64,000 nt of DNA from Casuarina equisetifolia (lineage: Eukaryota; Streptophyta; Magnoliopsida; Fagales; Casuarinaceae). A model generated the notes under the pieces. That model was given only the letters and a program-made list of their open reading frames with translations, was not told the DNA's origin and ran no database searches. The stretch covers positions 6,560,501 to 6,624,500 of the forward strand of contig CM052360.1 in assembly GCA_028551475.1 (NCBI GenBank). Direction: 5' to 3'. Positions 12,101 to 23,262 of this stretch are shown here, piece after piece (the stretch's first letter is position 1; each line of letters begins with the position of its first letter). The position numbers were made by a program, and so were the translations under genes.

Positions 12101-15100
12101 GTTTTGATGTCAAGCTCGAGAAAGTGTTGCGTGCCCGTGCTAGACGTGGGGTCAACTGCCATGGTCGATACATGCCCAGGATGGTGGTAAATATGAATCA
12201 TGAGTCTTTATATTTATTTATTTATTTATTTTTATACTCACACACATGGAAAGGGGGAGGAGATTCAAACCCCTAACTGGGTGGACTCGCCAAGTCTGAC
12301 CTAATTATCACTAGGCCAGAGAAGTTCCCAAATCACGAGTCATGCTTTTTTATATTTGTTTTGCTTAGAAAACAAAGTACAAATTTATGACTTAACTGTT
12401 CAGTTTTATGGAAATCCAATCGAAGGACCAACACTGTGATCATTTTGCAGGTTATTCCTCCTGGTATGGACTTCAGCAATGTCGTGGTTCAAGAAGATGA
12501 TCTCGATGGGGAACTTACGCAACTTACTAGAGGTGCTGATGGGTCTTCTCCAAAAGCAATTCCAACAATATGGGCTGAAGTGAGTTGCTGTTTTGCGTCA
12601 TTTTCTTCTTTACAAATGATCAACTTCTTATTTGCTTGATAGGCTCACTTAGCAAAGCATTTTGACAGGTGATGAAATTCCTTACAAATCCCCACAAGCC
12701 AATGATCTTAGCTTTATCAAGGCCAGATCCTAAAAAGAACTTAACTACTCTTTTAAAAGCTTTTGGAGAGTGCCGTCCCTTAAAAGATCTTGCTAATCTT
12801 GTGAGTAAGCTTGTGAAGTTACCCAATATAACTACCTGATAATATTATCTAATGCTTGCGGAAGGACTAACGAGCTTCTTAACAGACACTCATAATGGGG
12901 AATAGGGATGATATAGATGGGATGACTGGTGGAAATGCCGGTGTGCTTACAACAGTGTTGAAGCTGATTGATAAGTATGACCTTTATGGGCAAGTGGCCT
13001 ACCCAAAGCATCACAAGCAATCTGATGTTCCAGAGATATATCGTCTTGCAGCAAAAACAAAGGTTTATGAAGTTTACAGTTTGTAGAACGTTAGTTTATT
13101 ATGTTTTGCATTGATGATGGTCTAAGTGGTTGGATAAATGACAGGGAGTTTTCATAAATCCGGCATTAGTGGAGCCTTTTGGATTGACCTTGATTGAGGT
13201 TGGTTTTTAACCAATGGCATCTTGTATATTTTATTCTTTGTAAAATAGGTGAAATTTTCTCAGATATATACCTTTGGACTCATGTAGGCTGCAGCACATG
13301 GGCTTCCAATGGTGGCTACTAAAAATGGTGGACCAGTTGACATTCAGCAGGTAAAGAGTGGCCTCTGTTCATATTCCAACCATACAACAGATATTGGCAA
13401 TATGAAGCATGAACTTCCATGTATAACCTTATGCCAGAGGACAAAGGAGGAAGAAAGTTATTACGGAACTATTCTTCTTTGAAGTGATTGGAGCAGAAAT
13501 CTAAATTTTCTACTAATTATTGTTCTTATGTTCCATCTGTGTTCTCCACAATTAATATATGCAGACTACAGAGATTGTATTTAAAATGACAATTTCCTGC
13601 TGTGTTCATTAGGCCCTGAACAACGGTTTGCTTGTGGACCCGCATGACCAGCAAGGCATTGCTTCTGCACTGCTTAAATTGTTGTCTGAGAAGAACTTAT
13701 GGCAGGACTGTAGAAAGAATGGTCTGAGAAATATCCATCTTTTTTCATGGCCAGAACACTGCCGTACTTATTTGACTAGGGTAGCAGCCTGCCGCATGAG
13801 GCACCCACAATGGCAAACTGATACCCCTGGGGATGAAGTGGCTGCTGATGAGTCTCCAGAGGATTCGCTTAGGGATGTGCAAGATATGTCCCTCAGGCTT
13901 TCAGTTGACGGAGAAAAATATTCCCTGAATGGATCTCTTGACTTGGCTGCAGTTGCTGGTGACCGTGAGCTGGAAGACCAAGTGAAACGAGTTCTAAGCA
14001 GGATAAAGAAGCCTGAGTCTGAACCAAAATATTTCGAGAGTAGGAATAAGTTGCTTGAGAATGTGGCAAGCAAGTATCCCATGTTGAGGCGGAGACGGAG
14101 GTTCATAGTTATAGCACTTGACTGCTATGACAGCAACGGAGCTCCTGAAGGAAAGATGATTCAGATGGTGCAAGAAATAATTAAGGCTGCTCTATTAGAC
14201 CCTCAAACAGCCAGAGTTACTGGCTTTGCTTTGTCAACGGCTATGCCAGTGTCCGAGACAATAGAATTTTTGACATCAGGAAAGATTCAAGTAAATGAGT
14301 TTGATGCTTTGATTTGCGGTAGTGGGAGCGAAGTGTACTATCCTGGCATTTATGCTGAAGAAGATGGAAAACTCTGCCCAGATCCAGACTATGAATCACA
14401 TATTGACTATCGCTGGGGTTTTGAAGGCTTAAAGAAAACCATTTGGAAGCTGATGCATACATCTGAAGGTGGAGAAAACACTGATGAGTCTTCCAGCCCG
14501 ATTCAGGAGGATGCAAAATCAAGCAACTCCCGTTGCATCTCATTCTTAATAAAGGATCCTAATAAGGTAATTGAAACCCATTAATGCTAGTGTTGTAATA
14601 AAGGAAGTTTTTTGATTTATTGGTTTTACTCTTAGTTGCAAATATAATTCTCAGGTGAAGAAAGTGGATGATCTAAGGCAGAAGCTTAGGATGCGGGGTC
14701 TACGTTGCCATCCAATGTACTGCAGGAGCTCAACAAGGCTACAAATTGTTCCTCTCCTTGCATCTAGAGCACAGGCACTCAGGTATTCACAATTACTAGA
14801 ACAGAGGCATTCCAAAAATTGTAAAGCCTTGGTCTTCGGTTGAGAATAGTCTTTGGTGTCTGCCATCTCAATAACCATTCTTTTCAGTTTTCAATATTGC
14901 TTAAACTCTGGCCTTGAGTCTTATATTTTTCACTTAGAATTTGAAAATCTCTGTTTCACTGCATTAACGTATTCTCTGGCCTAGCCGAGCTACTGACATT
15001 TTTTTTTATTTGCATTTTCTTTCCTTTCTAAACACAGAAAGATCATTTTGCTTAATATAATTAATTGGCGATTGGTTTTGCGCCTTGGCTTGTACTGCAA

Positions 15101-15463
15101 GCAGTTTCTGGTTCATCTTTTACATGACAATTCCGAAATGCTGATCACCATATTTCATAATTTCTGGATGTTAGATACTTGTTTGTCCGCTGGAGATTGA
15201 ATGTTGCAAACATGTATGTGATCCTTGGCGAAAGTGGAGACACAGATTATGAGGAAATGATATCTGGGACTCATAGGACCATAATCGTGAGGGATGTGGT
15301 GACTCAGGATTCAGAAGAGCTGCACAGAACAGCAGACAGCTATCCTAAGGACGACATTGTTCCTGGTGAGAGCCCACTGGTCATCCAAGTTAGTGGGCAA
15401 GCAACAGCTGATGAGCTTGCCGATGCCTTGAAGCAAGTCTCCAAAACTGCCGCTGGAATTTGA
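9122..15463 (+). CDS. SPS3: sucrose-phosphate synthase, family B (SPS3F-like)
   Basis: Makes sucrose-6-phosphate from UDP-glucose and fructose-6-phosphate in the cytosol, the committed step of sucrose synthesis. Twelve coding exons join in phase: 9122-9400, 10438-10670, 11293-11356, 11488-12186, 12451-12579, 12669-12800, 12886-13062, 13145-13198, 13288-13350, 13613-14566, 14655-14782, 15175-15463. They give 1066 aa, the normal family length. The N-terminus [18 protein letters not shown] and the segment [16 protein letters not shown] are family-B type. Donor-site loop DTGGQVKYV is near residues 188-196, and the GT4 E-x7-E pair is E581/E589. The C-terminal sucrose-phosphatase-like domain (about 770-1010) has ALDCYD (D780, D783) where true phosphatases have DxDxT, so it is probably non-catalytic, as is usual in SPS. 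Ser151 (RNISNLEVW) matches the light/dark phosphosite region. Exon boundaries are inferred from splice signals and homology. Confidence 0.96.
11069..11175 (+). mobile_element. tRNA-derived SINE in SPS intron 2
   Basis: Pol III box A (TGGCCTAGTGG, about 11080-11090) and box B (GGTTCAAATCC, 11134-11144) stand 44 bp apart, followed by a TGTGTGTGAG end and an A-rich tail. It shares the GTTAGGGGTT box-B context and the TGTGTGTGAG end with the copy at 12207-12330. It lies in sense orientation in the intron between exons 2 and 3. I cannot see a clean target duplication. The outer limits are approximate. Confidence 0.7.
12207..12330 (-). mobile_element. tRNA-derived SINE in SPS intron 4, antisense
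   Basis: Reading leftwards: GGGAACTTCTC start, box A TGGCCTAGTGA (12318-12308), box B GGGTTTGAATCTC (near 12272-12260), TGTGTGTGAG, then a tail of TAAA repeats down to 12207. It is flanked by AATCATGAGTC (12196-12206) and AATCACGAGTC (12331-12341), an 11-bp target duplication with one mismatch. It is the same family as the copy at 11069 but inserted in the opposite direction, 20 bp into the intron after exon 4. Confidence 0.88.
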
Positions 15464-16640
15464 GGCTGTAGTTTATTTTCTTCGTTGAATACAGTGTCCT
15501 CTTTAGGCTATATATGTTGCCATGGAATTATCCATACCTCAAAAGCATTTTCTGATGTGATCACTAATTGCTTTTGTTCTTGTAAGTATTCGTAATGGCC
15601 AAAAATACTTCTCCCCAGATTTTGCATTTCCCCCTTTCTCTAACTCATAATAGCAGTTCTGCAACTTACTAGCGGTATCTCTGAATCAAAAGTTTGAAAT
15701 GAAGAAGCCATCAACTTGCCAAATTCCTCCCATCTCAAGCATTGCTTCTCCCAATACTAATCAGATCCTGAACACAAAGTCCAATAACACTAATTAAGAA
15801 AACCTGAAACCTTCTCTTCTCAAGATCAAACAACATGCTAGAACAACACAAGGTGCAGGGAAGCTTTCTATCATCTATTGTGATCTGGAGTATTAGCCTC
15901 CTGCAATATGGATAAATCCTTATCTTCACTGAGAAAGGGTAAGTGGATCTGACAAATGTTTAGTTCAGTGTTGAGTAGGTAGCGCCCGAGATTAAGAAGT
16001 TCTAAGTTCTACATTATGAGGGTGGACGAGTTTTCTCTTTTTTAAAAAAAGACTTTGGAAAAAAAAAAAAAAGAAGGTAGAGTAAAGCAATGAAATACGT
16101 TATTTTGTGGGGACACGTTTTCGAATAATATTGAAATTTCAAAAAATGGTCACCATCCTCATTGACACAGGCATGGTTAAGTAATTATATTCTGCCTCAG
16201 AAACACGGAAAGCCAAAAATGACGTAAAACGACAAAACGGCGAAGCAACTAAAACAATAATCGTTGTCGTTTCAGTTACTTCGAACGTTAAGAGATTAAT
16301 GCAAAATCTGAGTTATTGGAAGCGTAAGGAATCCCGTTGAAAAAGCAAAAGAGAAAAGAGGGAAAGTAGCGTGCTTAGTAGGGTTCGTTTTTGGGGTTCT
16401 TTGGACAACCTGAGCGTACGCGCACGCGACTTAAAGGCGCCAAAAAGCAGATCCTCGAATAAATAAATTAGCGTTGCGACCGCGGCCAAGAGCACCGACG
16501 GAGTTGATCCTCGCCGCTCCTCATTCTAATCTAACGGACCAAAGCGTGCCTCCACGTCACGGGGACTCCCTACGTGGCGACATAGATTTTCTCTTCACGC
16601 GCCTACCTTTTCAGGCCTTTGTAATTCCCCCCCAATCCTC
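15464..16640. other. SPS 3' region and ACER promoter
   Basis: About 1.2 kb between the SPS stop and the ceramidase leader. The first few hundred bases are likely SPS 3'UTR. A 15-bp-arm imperfect inverted repeat lies at 16241-16283. A GCGCCAAA word at 16437-16444 fits the E2F consensus, and the sequence turns GC-rich from 16400, as expected near a promoter. No coding region is supported. Confidence 0.55.
16437..16444 (-). promoter_or_regulatory. E2F-type site upstream of the ceramidase gene
   Basis: GCGCCAAA matches the E2F consensus (TTTSSCGS on the other strand). It lies about 290 bp upstream of the first donor site of the ceramidase 5'UTR, in a GC-rich promoter-like stretch. An 8-bp match can arise by chance, so binding is only a suggestion. 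Confidence 0.25.
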
Positions 16641-18216
16641 ACAAGCATCCGCTCCAGGAAGGAAACAGTCGCTCAGGGCGTCTGAGAGGGAGGGAGAAAA
16701 GCTACCGTGGAGGACTAGATCTGAATTGAAAAAGGTGAGTCTCTCGCATATTTTATAGATTATAATTGTTGGTTTGGTTTGTTTATTTATGTGAAAATTA
16801 TGAATGGTAGCATGTCCTGCTGTTATATGGATTTGGTTTTCTTAGATATTTGGTCAGCGGTTCTGCTTGAGGTCGTTGTTTATTTATTTCCTGTTGATTC
16901 CTTTGGGTTAGTCGTTCATGTGTAAACGTGATAAGCGTTAGTTTTATAGTTCTTAAATAACACTTGGTTTTTCTATTCCACTTGAGCATATGTTGCCAAT
17001 GGACTCACAAAGGTTGTCAGTCAGCCTTTTCCAAAAGGCGTATTATTTCCTTATCTCATGATAGTGGAAAGAGCTGTCAGTAGATGATCGTGAGACGTAT
17101 TTTTTGAAAGATTTTACTAGAAATCGATAGATACACGGAAGAGGAGTTTTCTTCTGAAGTCGCGTAGATATTTGTATCCTACATATGGACGTAATGCACC
17201 TAGATTTAATGAGTTCAACTTGTTCTCTATAATATCTATTGCCTTTCACTGGCTGTTTTGAGTTTGAATATTTACGGATTACTAGATGATGCTTTCCTAA
17301 ATTATGATATTTTATTATGGTCTTATCTTGTAAAACTCTTCAAATTACCAATCTTCTTAACCAGTGTTGCTTGAATCTCTAGCAATGTGAGAACCGGTGG
17401 AGTCCCTTTCACTATTGGAGTAGAAACTTTTGTCCACGCACGGGTCATAGGTCCTTTTTGCAATTGAAGTGTTGATAGAGATGCATGACATGAATCAAGG
17501 TCTGCTTAGTTCGCACAAATGATGTCAGCAATAGCCTGTAATATTGGAAAAAATCTATTTGTGGGGGAGTGTTGAGACATGGCGATGAACTCATTTGTAG
17601 GGAGTAAATTATTGAATATTATCATAATATGAAAGATTGAATTTCATGCTTGATGGATGCCACTAGTGTTAGCAATGAGGATAACATGAAATGTTGGATT
17701 TCACAACTAGAAAGACTTCTCAATATGTCAATTAAAAAATCCTTAAAGCATAGCCAATCACCCCTTTCGTTGACCAAAATGTTGCATACCTTTTGTAGAT
17801 ATTCTGTTTCTGCATTCTGAAAATATCATCGACTATAAGTATATACTTTTCTTGTTTGTGTAAAAGGGAAAATAATAGAAGTGGTATTTATATATCCACC
17901 CTGAGAAGTTCAATATGCAACATAGGGCTCTTAGGAAAAATGCTTTCGTACTGTATTATTTGTCATATAGAATTTTTTTTCTTCTTGTTTCTGGATAAAC
18001 TTTAGGCATCAAATATCTTTTAACTTATCCTCTTTGATCACTGCAATTCTTTTTCTTTTTAAAAAAGAAAAACAATAGCTTGTTTAATCTGTTTGACGTT
18101 AGATAATCATCTTATCATTTACAGGGCATGTGTTGCAGGTTTTTGTCAAATCCGTAATATCACAGTGAAGGGTGTCCCAAGTACATCTCTGTTACTCTGG
18201 GAAAATTAATTTGATA
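16641..18216 (+). other. ceramidase 5'UTR with a 1.4-kb leader intron
   Basis: A GC-rich leader exon ends in AAAAAG|GTGAGT at 16734. A matching acceptor, TGTTGCAG, ends at 18138, so the inferred intron is 16735-18138. The remaining leader (18139-18216) has no ATG before the start codon. Long 5'UTR introns often raise expression in plants. The cap site is unknown, so the left limit is approximate. Confidence 0.6.
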
Positions 18217-20476
18217 ATGGCAGAGGGGTTATCAAGCTTTTGGGGTCCTGTCACATCTGCTGAGTGGTGTGAGAAAAATTATGTCTATTCATCTTATATT
18301 GCAGAGTTTTTCAACACCATATCAAACATCCCGTGCATACTTCTGGCACTCATTGGCCTTGTAAATGCCTTAAGACAGGGTTTTGAAAAGAGGTTTAGTA
18401 TCCTTCACTTATCAAACATGGCACTTGCCATTGGGAGCATGCTATACCATGCTACATTGCAGCATGGGTGAGTTCTTCTTGATGGCGTCTCAAATATTTC
18501 TTATGTATATTCACATTTTCTTTCAACTACTTCAACATTGAATGTGATCGACATGCTTGAATACTAATATACTTTCTTCAACTGATGCATGCTAGCAGCT
18601 TCTTGCCTCTGTTTTACCATGCATTCCACAGATTATGGTTTGAAGAATAAGCTCGCCTATTCTTTTCAGCACAAATCATAATGGAATTTTCATACTGATT
18701 ATTAACTGAGGAAGAACACTATGGCTTGTGTACTGGTTTTGCCTGTACATTTTATTTAATCTGCAAGGCCATGCTTATGTTTTTATTACAATAATGATGG
18801 CATTTGTTAGCCTAACTATTAATATTTTTGTTAGACCATGCTTATGTCTGCTTTGAGTGTGTTGCAACTGGAGTATTTTGACATGATAATGACTGCTTGC
18901 TGGTTTGTGGATGCATTCACTGACGCCTTAGAATTCAGGGTGCCTTGCTCTTTCCATACGTGTCATTCAACTCAGATATAAGATTTTGACTACTGAATTG
19001 GTCCATGATATGCTATTGGGAGTCTACTTTTAATTATAAAGAAAAAAGGTAAGGTAGCTGGTGTGTTGTGGAGATATTCAAGGAACAGAGTCATAAAGAT
19101 GGTTATTCTTATTGGCCTGTATCCTTCTTCCTTCTTTTTCTTCCTCTTCTTTCTGTTCAATAAAATTTCTATAGGAACTTCTACTATCCCTGGTGTGGTT
19201 CTGTTCCAAATAGTGGAACATTTTGTAACTGTGGTGGGGCAAAAAAGTGATTATCGATGAACAACCTTTTAAATGTTGAGTAGATATTGTAAAATTACCT
19301 GGACAAATCTGTAAGGATGCTTGAACCAGTGAGGGGATACCAAGTTATAAGTGTCAGATACAAGCAGAGGTTGGTCACAGTTGGTTGTTGTTTCACAACT
19401 TATCTCTATCTACTTAAACAACAAATATATGTGCGTCAAAACTTTCTTTTGAGGTTCTCAAAGTGAGAATTGATATTGCATTTTGTACTCTACCTAGAGC
19501 AAAGTATGATTGCAGGAGGTTTCTGACTCGTAATTGAGTGGCATATAAGGCAAAATGGAATATTTGAGATCAATTCTACCGCTGAGAGAGATATACTTCC
19601 TTTCCAGGCTTAGCACTTCCTGCCTCTGAGTTCTGTGCTCATGTAATTGCAAGAAATTCTGGTATGACATCAATGATAGACAATAAAAGTGCTTCCAAGG
19701 TCTAGTTGATGCTTGTGGTTATACTATTTTTCAGTATCCCAAGTGAGAATAAAAAGGAGTACTTTATTTACTGCCTTTATGTAAATAAATCTGATATTGC
19801 TACCCGTTTATCTTTATTTGTTGTTTGATGGTTGTGCATCTAGACAGGTGCCTATAGGAAATTTGGTTGTCATTTTAATGGACATATGCCCTACTGATTT
19901 TAGTTATTTATTCAGCTACCATGGTGATCTATGACTATGGATAATTTTCTTCTAATTTTCAGGCAACAGCAAGGTGATGAAACACCTATGGTGTGGGAGA
20001 TGCTACTTTATATCTATATCCTCTACTCTCCAGATTGGCACTATCGAAGCACCATGCCCACCTTTTTGTTTCTTTATGGTGCTGCATTTGCCGTGGTCCA
20101 TGCGCTGTTTCGTTTTGGAATTGCCTTTAAGGTGCATTACATGATACTGTGCCTTCTCTGCATCCCTCGGATGTACAAGTATTACATCCACACGCAAGAT
20201 TTCTATGCAAAGCGGCTTGCAAAATTATACTTGGCCTCCATATTTTTTGGCACTCTTTGTTGGCTTTTAGATCGCCTGATGTGTCAGAAAGTCTCTGGGT
20301 GGCCGTTTAATCCACAAGGTCATGCTTTTTGGCACGTCTTGATGGGCTTCAATTCCTACTTTGCAAACACATTCTTGATGTTCTGCCGCGCTCAACAACT
20401 GGGGTGGAATCCGAAAGTAGTCCATTTCATGGGATTTTTCCCCTACGTGAAGATCCAGAAACCAAAATCCCAATAA
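18217..20476 (+). CDS. ACER: alkaline (phyto)ceramidase, ACER/YPC1 family
   Basis: Membrane hydrolase that cleaves (phyto)ceramides to a sphingoid base and a fatty acid, in the ER or Golgi. Exons 18217-18467 and 19963-20476 join in phase (GG|G) to give 254 aa, the same size as Arabidopsis At4g22330. The ATG at 18217 opens MAEGLSSFWGPVTS, the conserved family start; an in-frame GTG upstream is not needed. The zinc-site residues of the CREST fold are all present: S74 and H78 in GSMLYHAT, D89 in QQGDETP, H204 and H208 in HAFWH. Several hydrophobic membrane spans are visible, such as residues 38-52, the YRSTMPTFLFLYGAAFAVVH segment and the one after it. The C-terminus VKIQKPKSQ ends in a charged tail, as in relatives. 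Confidence 0.95.
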
Positions 20477-21215
20477 ATGAAGTTGGCCCGTGCAACATGT
20501 TGGACTCTTCCCCTCTTCCTCTCCCTCTTGTTTTAAGATAGGTGTACGCTCTTTGGTAGGTCAGGAATATCAATCACAATTCTTTTTCTTTCCTTTTTTC
20601 CTAATCGATGTAAATGGTTATTGATGCCGATGTGCCAGATTGCTTTATGCTTAATCTCAAGTTATCAAAATTGTTTAGGCATAGAACAAGCCCAAAAGAA
20701 AAAATGAAAAAAGAAAAAAAAAACAATTTTGCTGCTTCTATTGATATTATTATGTTCTTTGGGATTCATTTGGCTTCCACGGTCCGATCTCTAAAATTGG
20801 CGGTCCTTTAGCTATTGCCCTTGTAAGATACCCTCTTGGTCTCTGTCGTTGTAGATAATGGAATGTGGCGATCATTGGGATTTAGGAAACATAGTCCAAA
20901 TCTTAACTTCTATTTTGTCTTGAACATTGTGTAAATTCAATGATTTTCTATAATGAACTTAATTATTGAATCAAAAGGCTTGTTGGTACGGTGGGTTTAA
21001 TTATTTTTGCATTGTAACATTTTATCACCCTTTGGATTTGACATCTTAGTGACCCACTTTATGTGGTTAAACTTTTAACTCCATGTATTTAGATGACTCT
21101 TTGCCTCGTTAAGTAGCTTATTTCATAGGTTGTCTTTTTTGTAGTTTGAACTTGAGACATGATTTGTTTCTAATATTAATTGTAATGAATTTAACCATTA
21201 AGTCAAAATGCCTAA
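20477..21215. other. ceramidase 3' region and repeated host segment
   Basis: The early part is probably the ceramidase 3'UTR. A segment at about 20947-21030 (ATAATGAACTTAATTATTGAATC and onward) resembles 21180-21215 joined to 27113-27165. That suggests an old local duplication, into whose second copy the gypsy element went. No coding sequence is supported. Confidence 0.5.
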
Positions 21216-21838
21216 TGTTTTGAATTAACAATATGGGCTTAGGGTGGTTGAACAAGTATGAGTTGAACTCTTGTGCTCTAAATTGGTAGTATAGGCCAAT
21301 TAGCCAGTTATGTGAGTATAAGCCTGACTTGCCTAGTTTCCTTGGTGTTGGGTTATCACTTGAGGTAGTGTCTCATTTGTTTTTCCTTTTTATTTCCTTT
21401 TATAATGTACTTTAATTTTTGGATGTAATTGCCTTTATATTGTAGGAATGTTATAATCTTGTGGGTTTCAGTTGTTTTGATGTGTCTACTTAATAAAAGT
21501 ATTGTTATGATTTAATTTTTATATCATAACGTTTGTCTCAATTCAAATATTTTTGGTTTAGAAGATGCATCACAATTCAAATTTTTGAAATGGTCACAAA
21601 TTTATAGCTATGCTTTGAATGTGTAATTGATACCATATTCAGTATTTGAAAGAAGGTAGCTGTAAAAGTGATTTTCTTGAATCATTCTACTCACATGCTC
21701 TTTATGCATTCTTCTCATTGTTCTAAAATACTCTTATTTCATCTTCCTTTAACCTCATTTCATAATAATTTCGACTAAAGGTTGACTTAGTTTTAAGTCA
21801 AGAGTTGAATGCCAAATGTACTTACTAAGTGTATTACA
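21216..21838 (+). repeat. gypsy 5' LTR
   Basis: 623-bp repeat that begins TGTTTTGAATT and ends AAGTGTATTACA, paired with 26517-27112. It shares long stretches with its partner, for example around CTTTTATAATGTACTTTAAT and the AATAAAAGTATTGTTAT-like region that may serve as polyadenylation signal. Substitutions and small indels are frequent. Confidence 0.82.
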
Positions 21839-22390
21839 GGTGATATCAAAACTTGACTCTTAAGGGAGGCCAAGTTATTGATAAATGATTAGTAGTTTTA
21901 AAAAAGGTGTGGTAGACTCTGCAATAAGAAAGACATAGAAATGGAAAAAGGTCCTATGTTGAGGAATTTGTTAAGGAATGAATTGCTAAGATAGAGTAAG
22001 ATTTGGAAGGCTTAACAAAAGTCACTTTACTGGATGGTTCAACTTTATGACCAAATTGATGTTTTGAAGAAATAAAGACATATTGGCAATGGAATAAGAA
22101 TGTACCTTATAGAGATATTCTTAAATCAATGACATATGATGGGGAGTGAAGACTTAGCTGAAATGGAGAATTTCCAATGGCATATGAAGAGTTACTTTAA
22201 AGTAGCCCAAATTAACTATAAATTTGCTAAGATAAGCACTATTTCTTTTTATCTTACTCTTAGTGCTACTATATGGTTGTATAAAAAGCATCATGAGATC
22301 AAGAAAGGGGAGAATAAGAATGAAACCTACAAGGGGTTTAAGATGGAATTGAAAAAATAATTCTTCCCTAAGATTATGGCTAAGAAGCCT

Positions 22391-23262
22391 ATAAGACATT
22401 AAGGGATTGAAGGCATAAAACAACTTTATGGGCATGTATACAAGCTTTCTAAAATGCAATATTGTATCTGGAGCAAGTGTTAGAAGATACCTTGCTATTC
22501 TTCTTTGAGAATGGCTTTTAGAAATGGGCAAAAGACAAGTTAAATAAGTATGATGTGATGAAGTTAAGTCAAGTTATCTCGATTTTTAAGTCCCCAACAA
22601 ACTTTGGGTGGAGCGAATTAATGTTTAAGCCACCTATCCAAATTGGCTTTTTTAGGGAAAGAAATGAGTCAACCACTATTACATTGCAATAAAGGTACTA
22701 AACCACCTTTTAATTGTAACAATGACAAGAAGAAATGTAACATTTCTTGTTTTATTTATAAGGGTCCACATTATATGAGAGATTGTCCAAAATGTGGATC
22801 ACTAAATGCTATAGAGTGAGAAAGCCCATAAGACATTAAAAGACTTGAGACATACAATGACTTTATAGGCATATATATACAAGCTTTCTCAAATGCAATA
22901 CTATATCTAGAGCAAGTACCAAAAAAGACCTTGGTATTCTTCTTTGAGAGTGGCCTCTAGATGTGGGGAAAAGATAAATTAAATAAGCATGATGTGATGA
23001 AGTTAAGTTAAGTTATCTTAATTGTCAAGTCCCTAACAAATTATAGGTGGGAGTAAATCAATGTTTTAGCCACCAATCCAAATTGGCTTTTTGGCGAAAG
23101 AAAAAGGGAGTCAACCATCATTACACTATAATAAAGGTACTAAACCACCTTTCAACCATAATGGTAACAAAAAGAAACATACCATTTCTTGCTTTATTTA
23201 TAGGGGTTCACACTATATAAGAGATCGCCTAAAAGGTGGATCATTAAATGTTATAGAGTATG
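22391..23262 (+). repeat. tandem duplication inside the gypsy gag region
   Basis: Two copies of about 440 bp stand head to tail (22391-22822 and 22828-23262), both running from ATAAGACATT to TATAGAGT and both including the zinc-knuckle stretch. The copies have diverged from each other about as visibly as the LTRs have, so the duplication is old. It may already have existed in the parent element. Confidence 0.8.

Noticed and set aside
15975-16075. Possible SINE with GTAGGTAGCGCCCGAG and a later A-run
   Set aside because: The box B candidate is poor and no target duplication is visible.
18172-18216. Upstream in-frame GTG as the ceramidase start
   Set aside because: The family begins at the ATG at 18217 (MAEGLSSFWGP), and plants rarely start at GTG.
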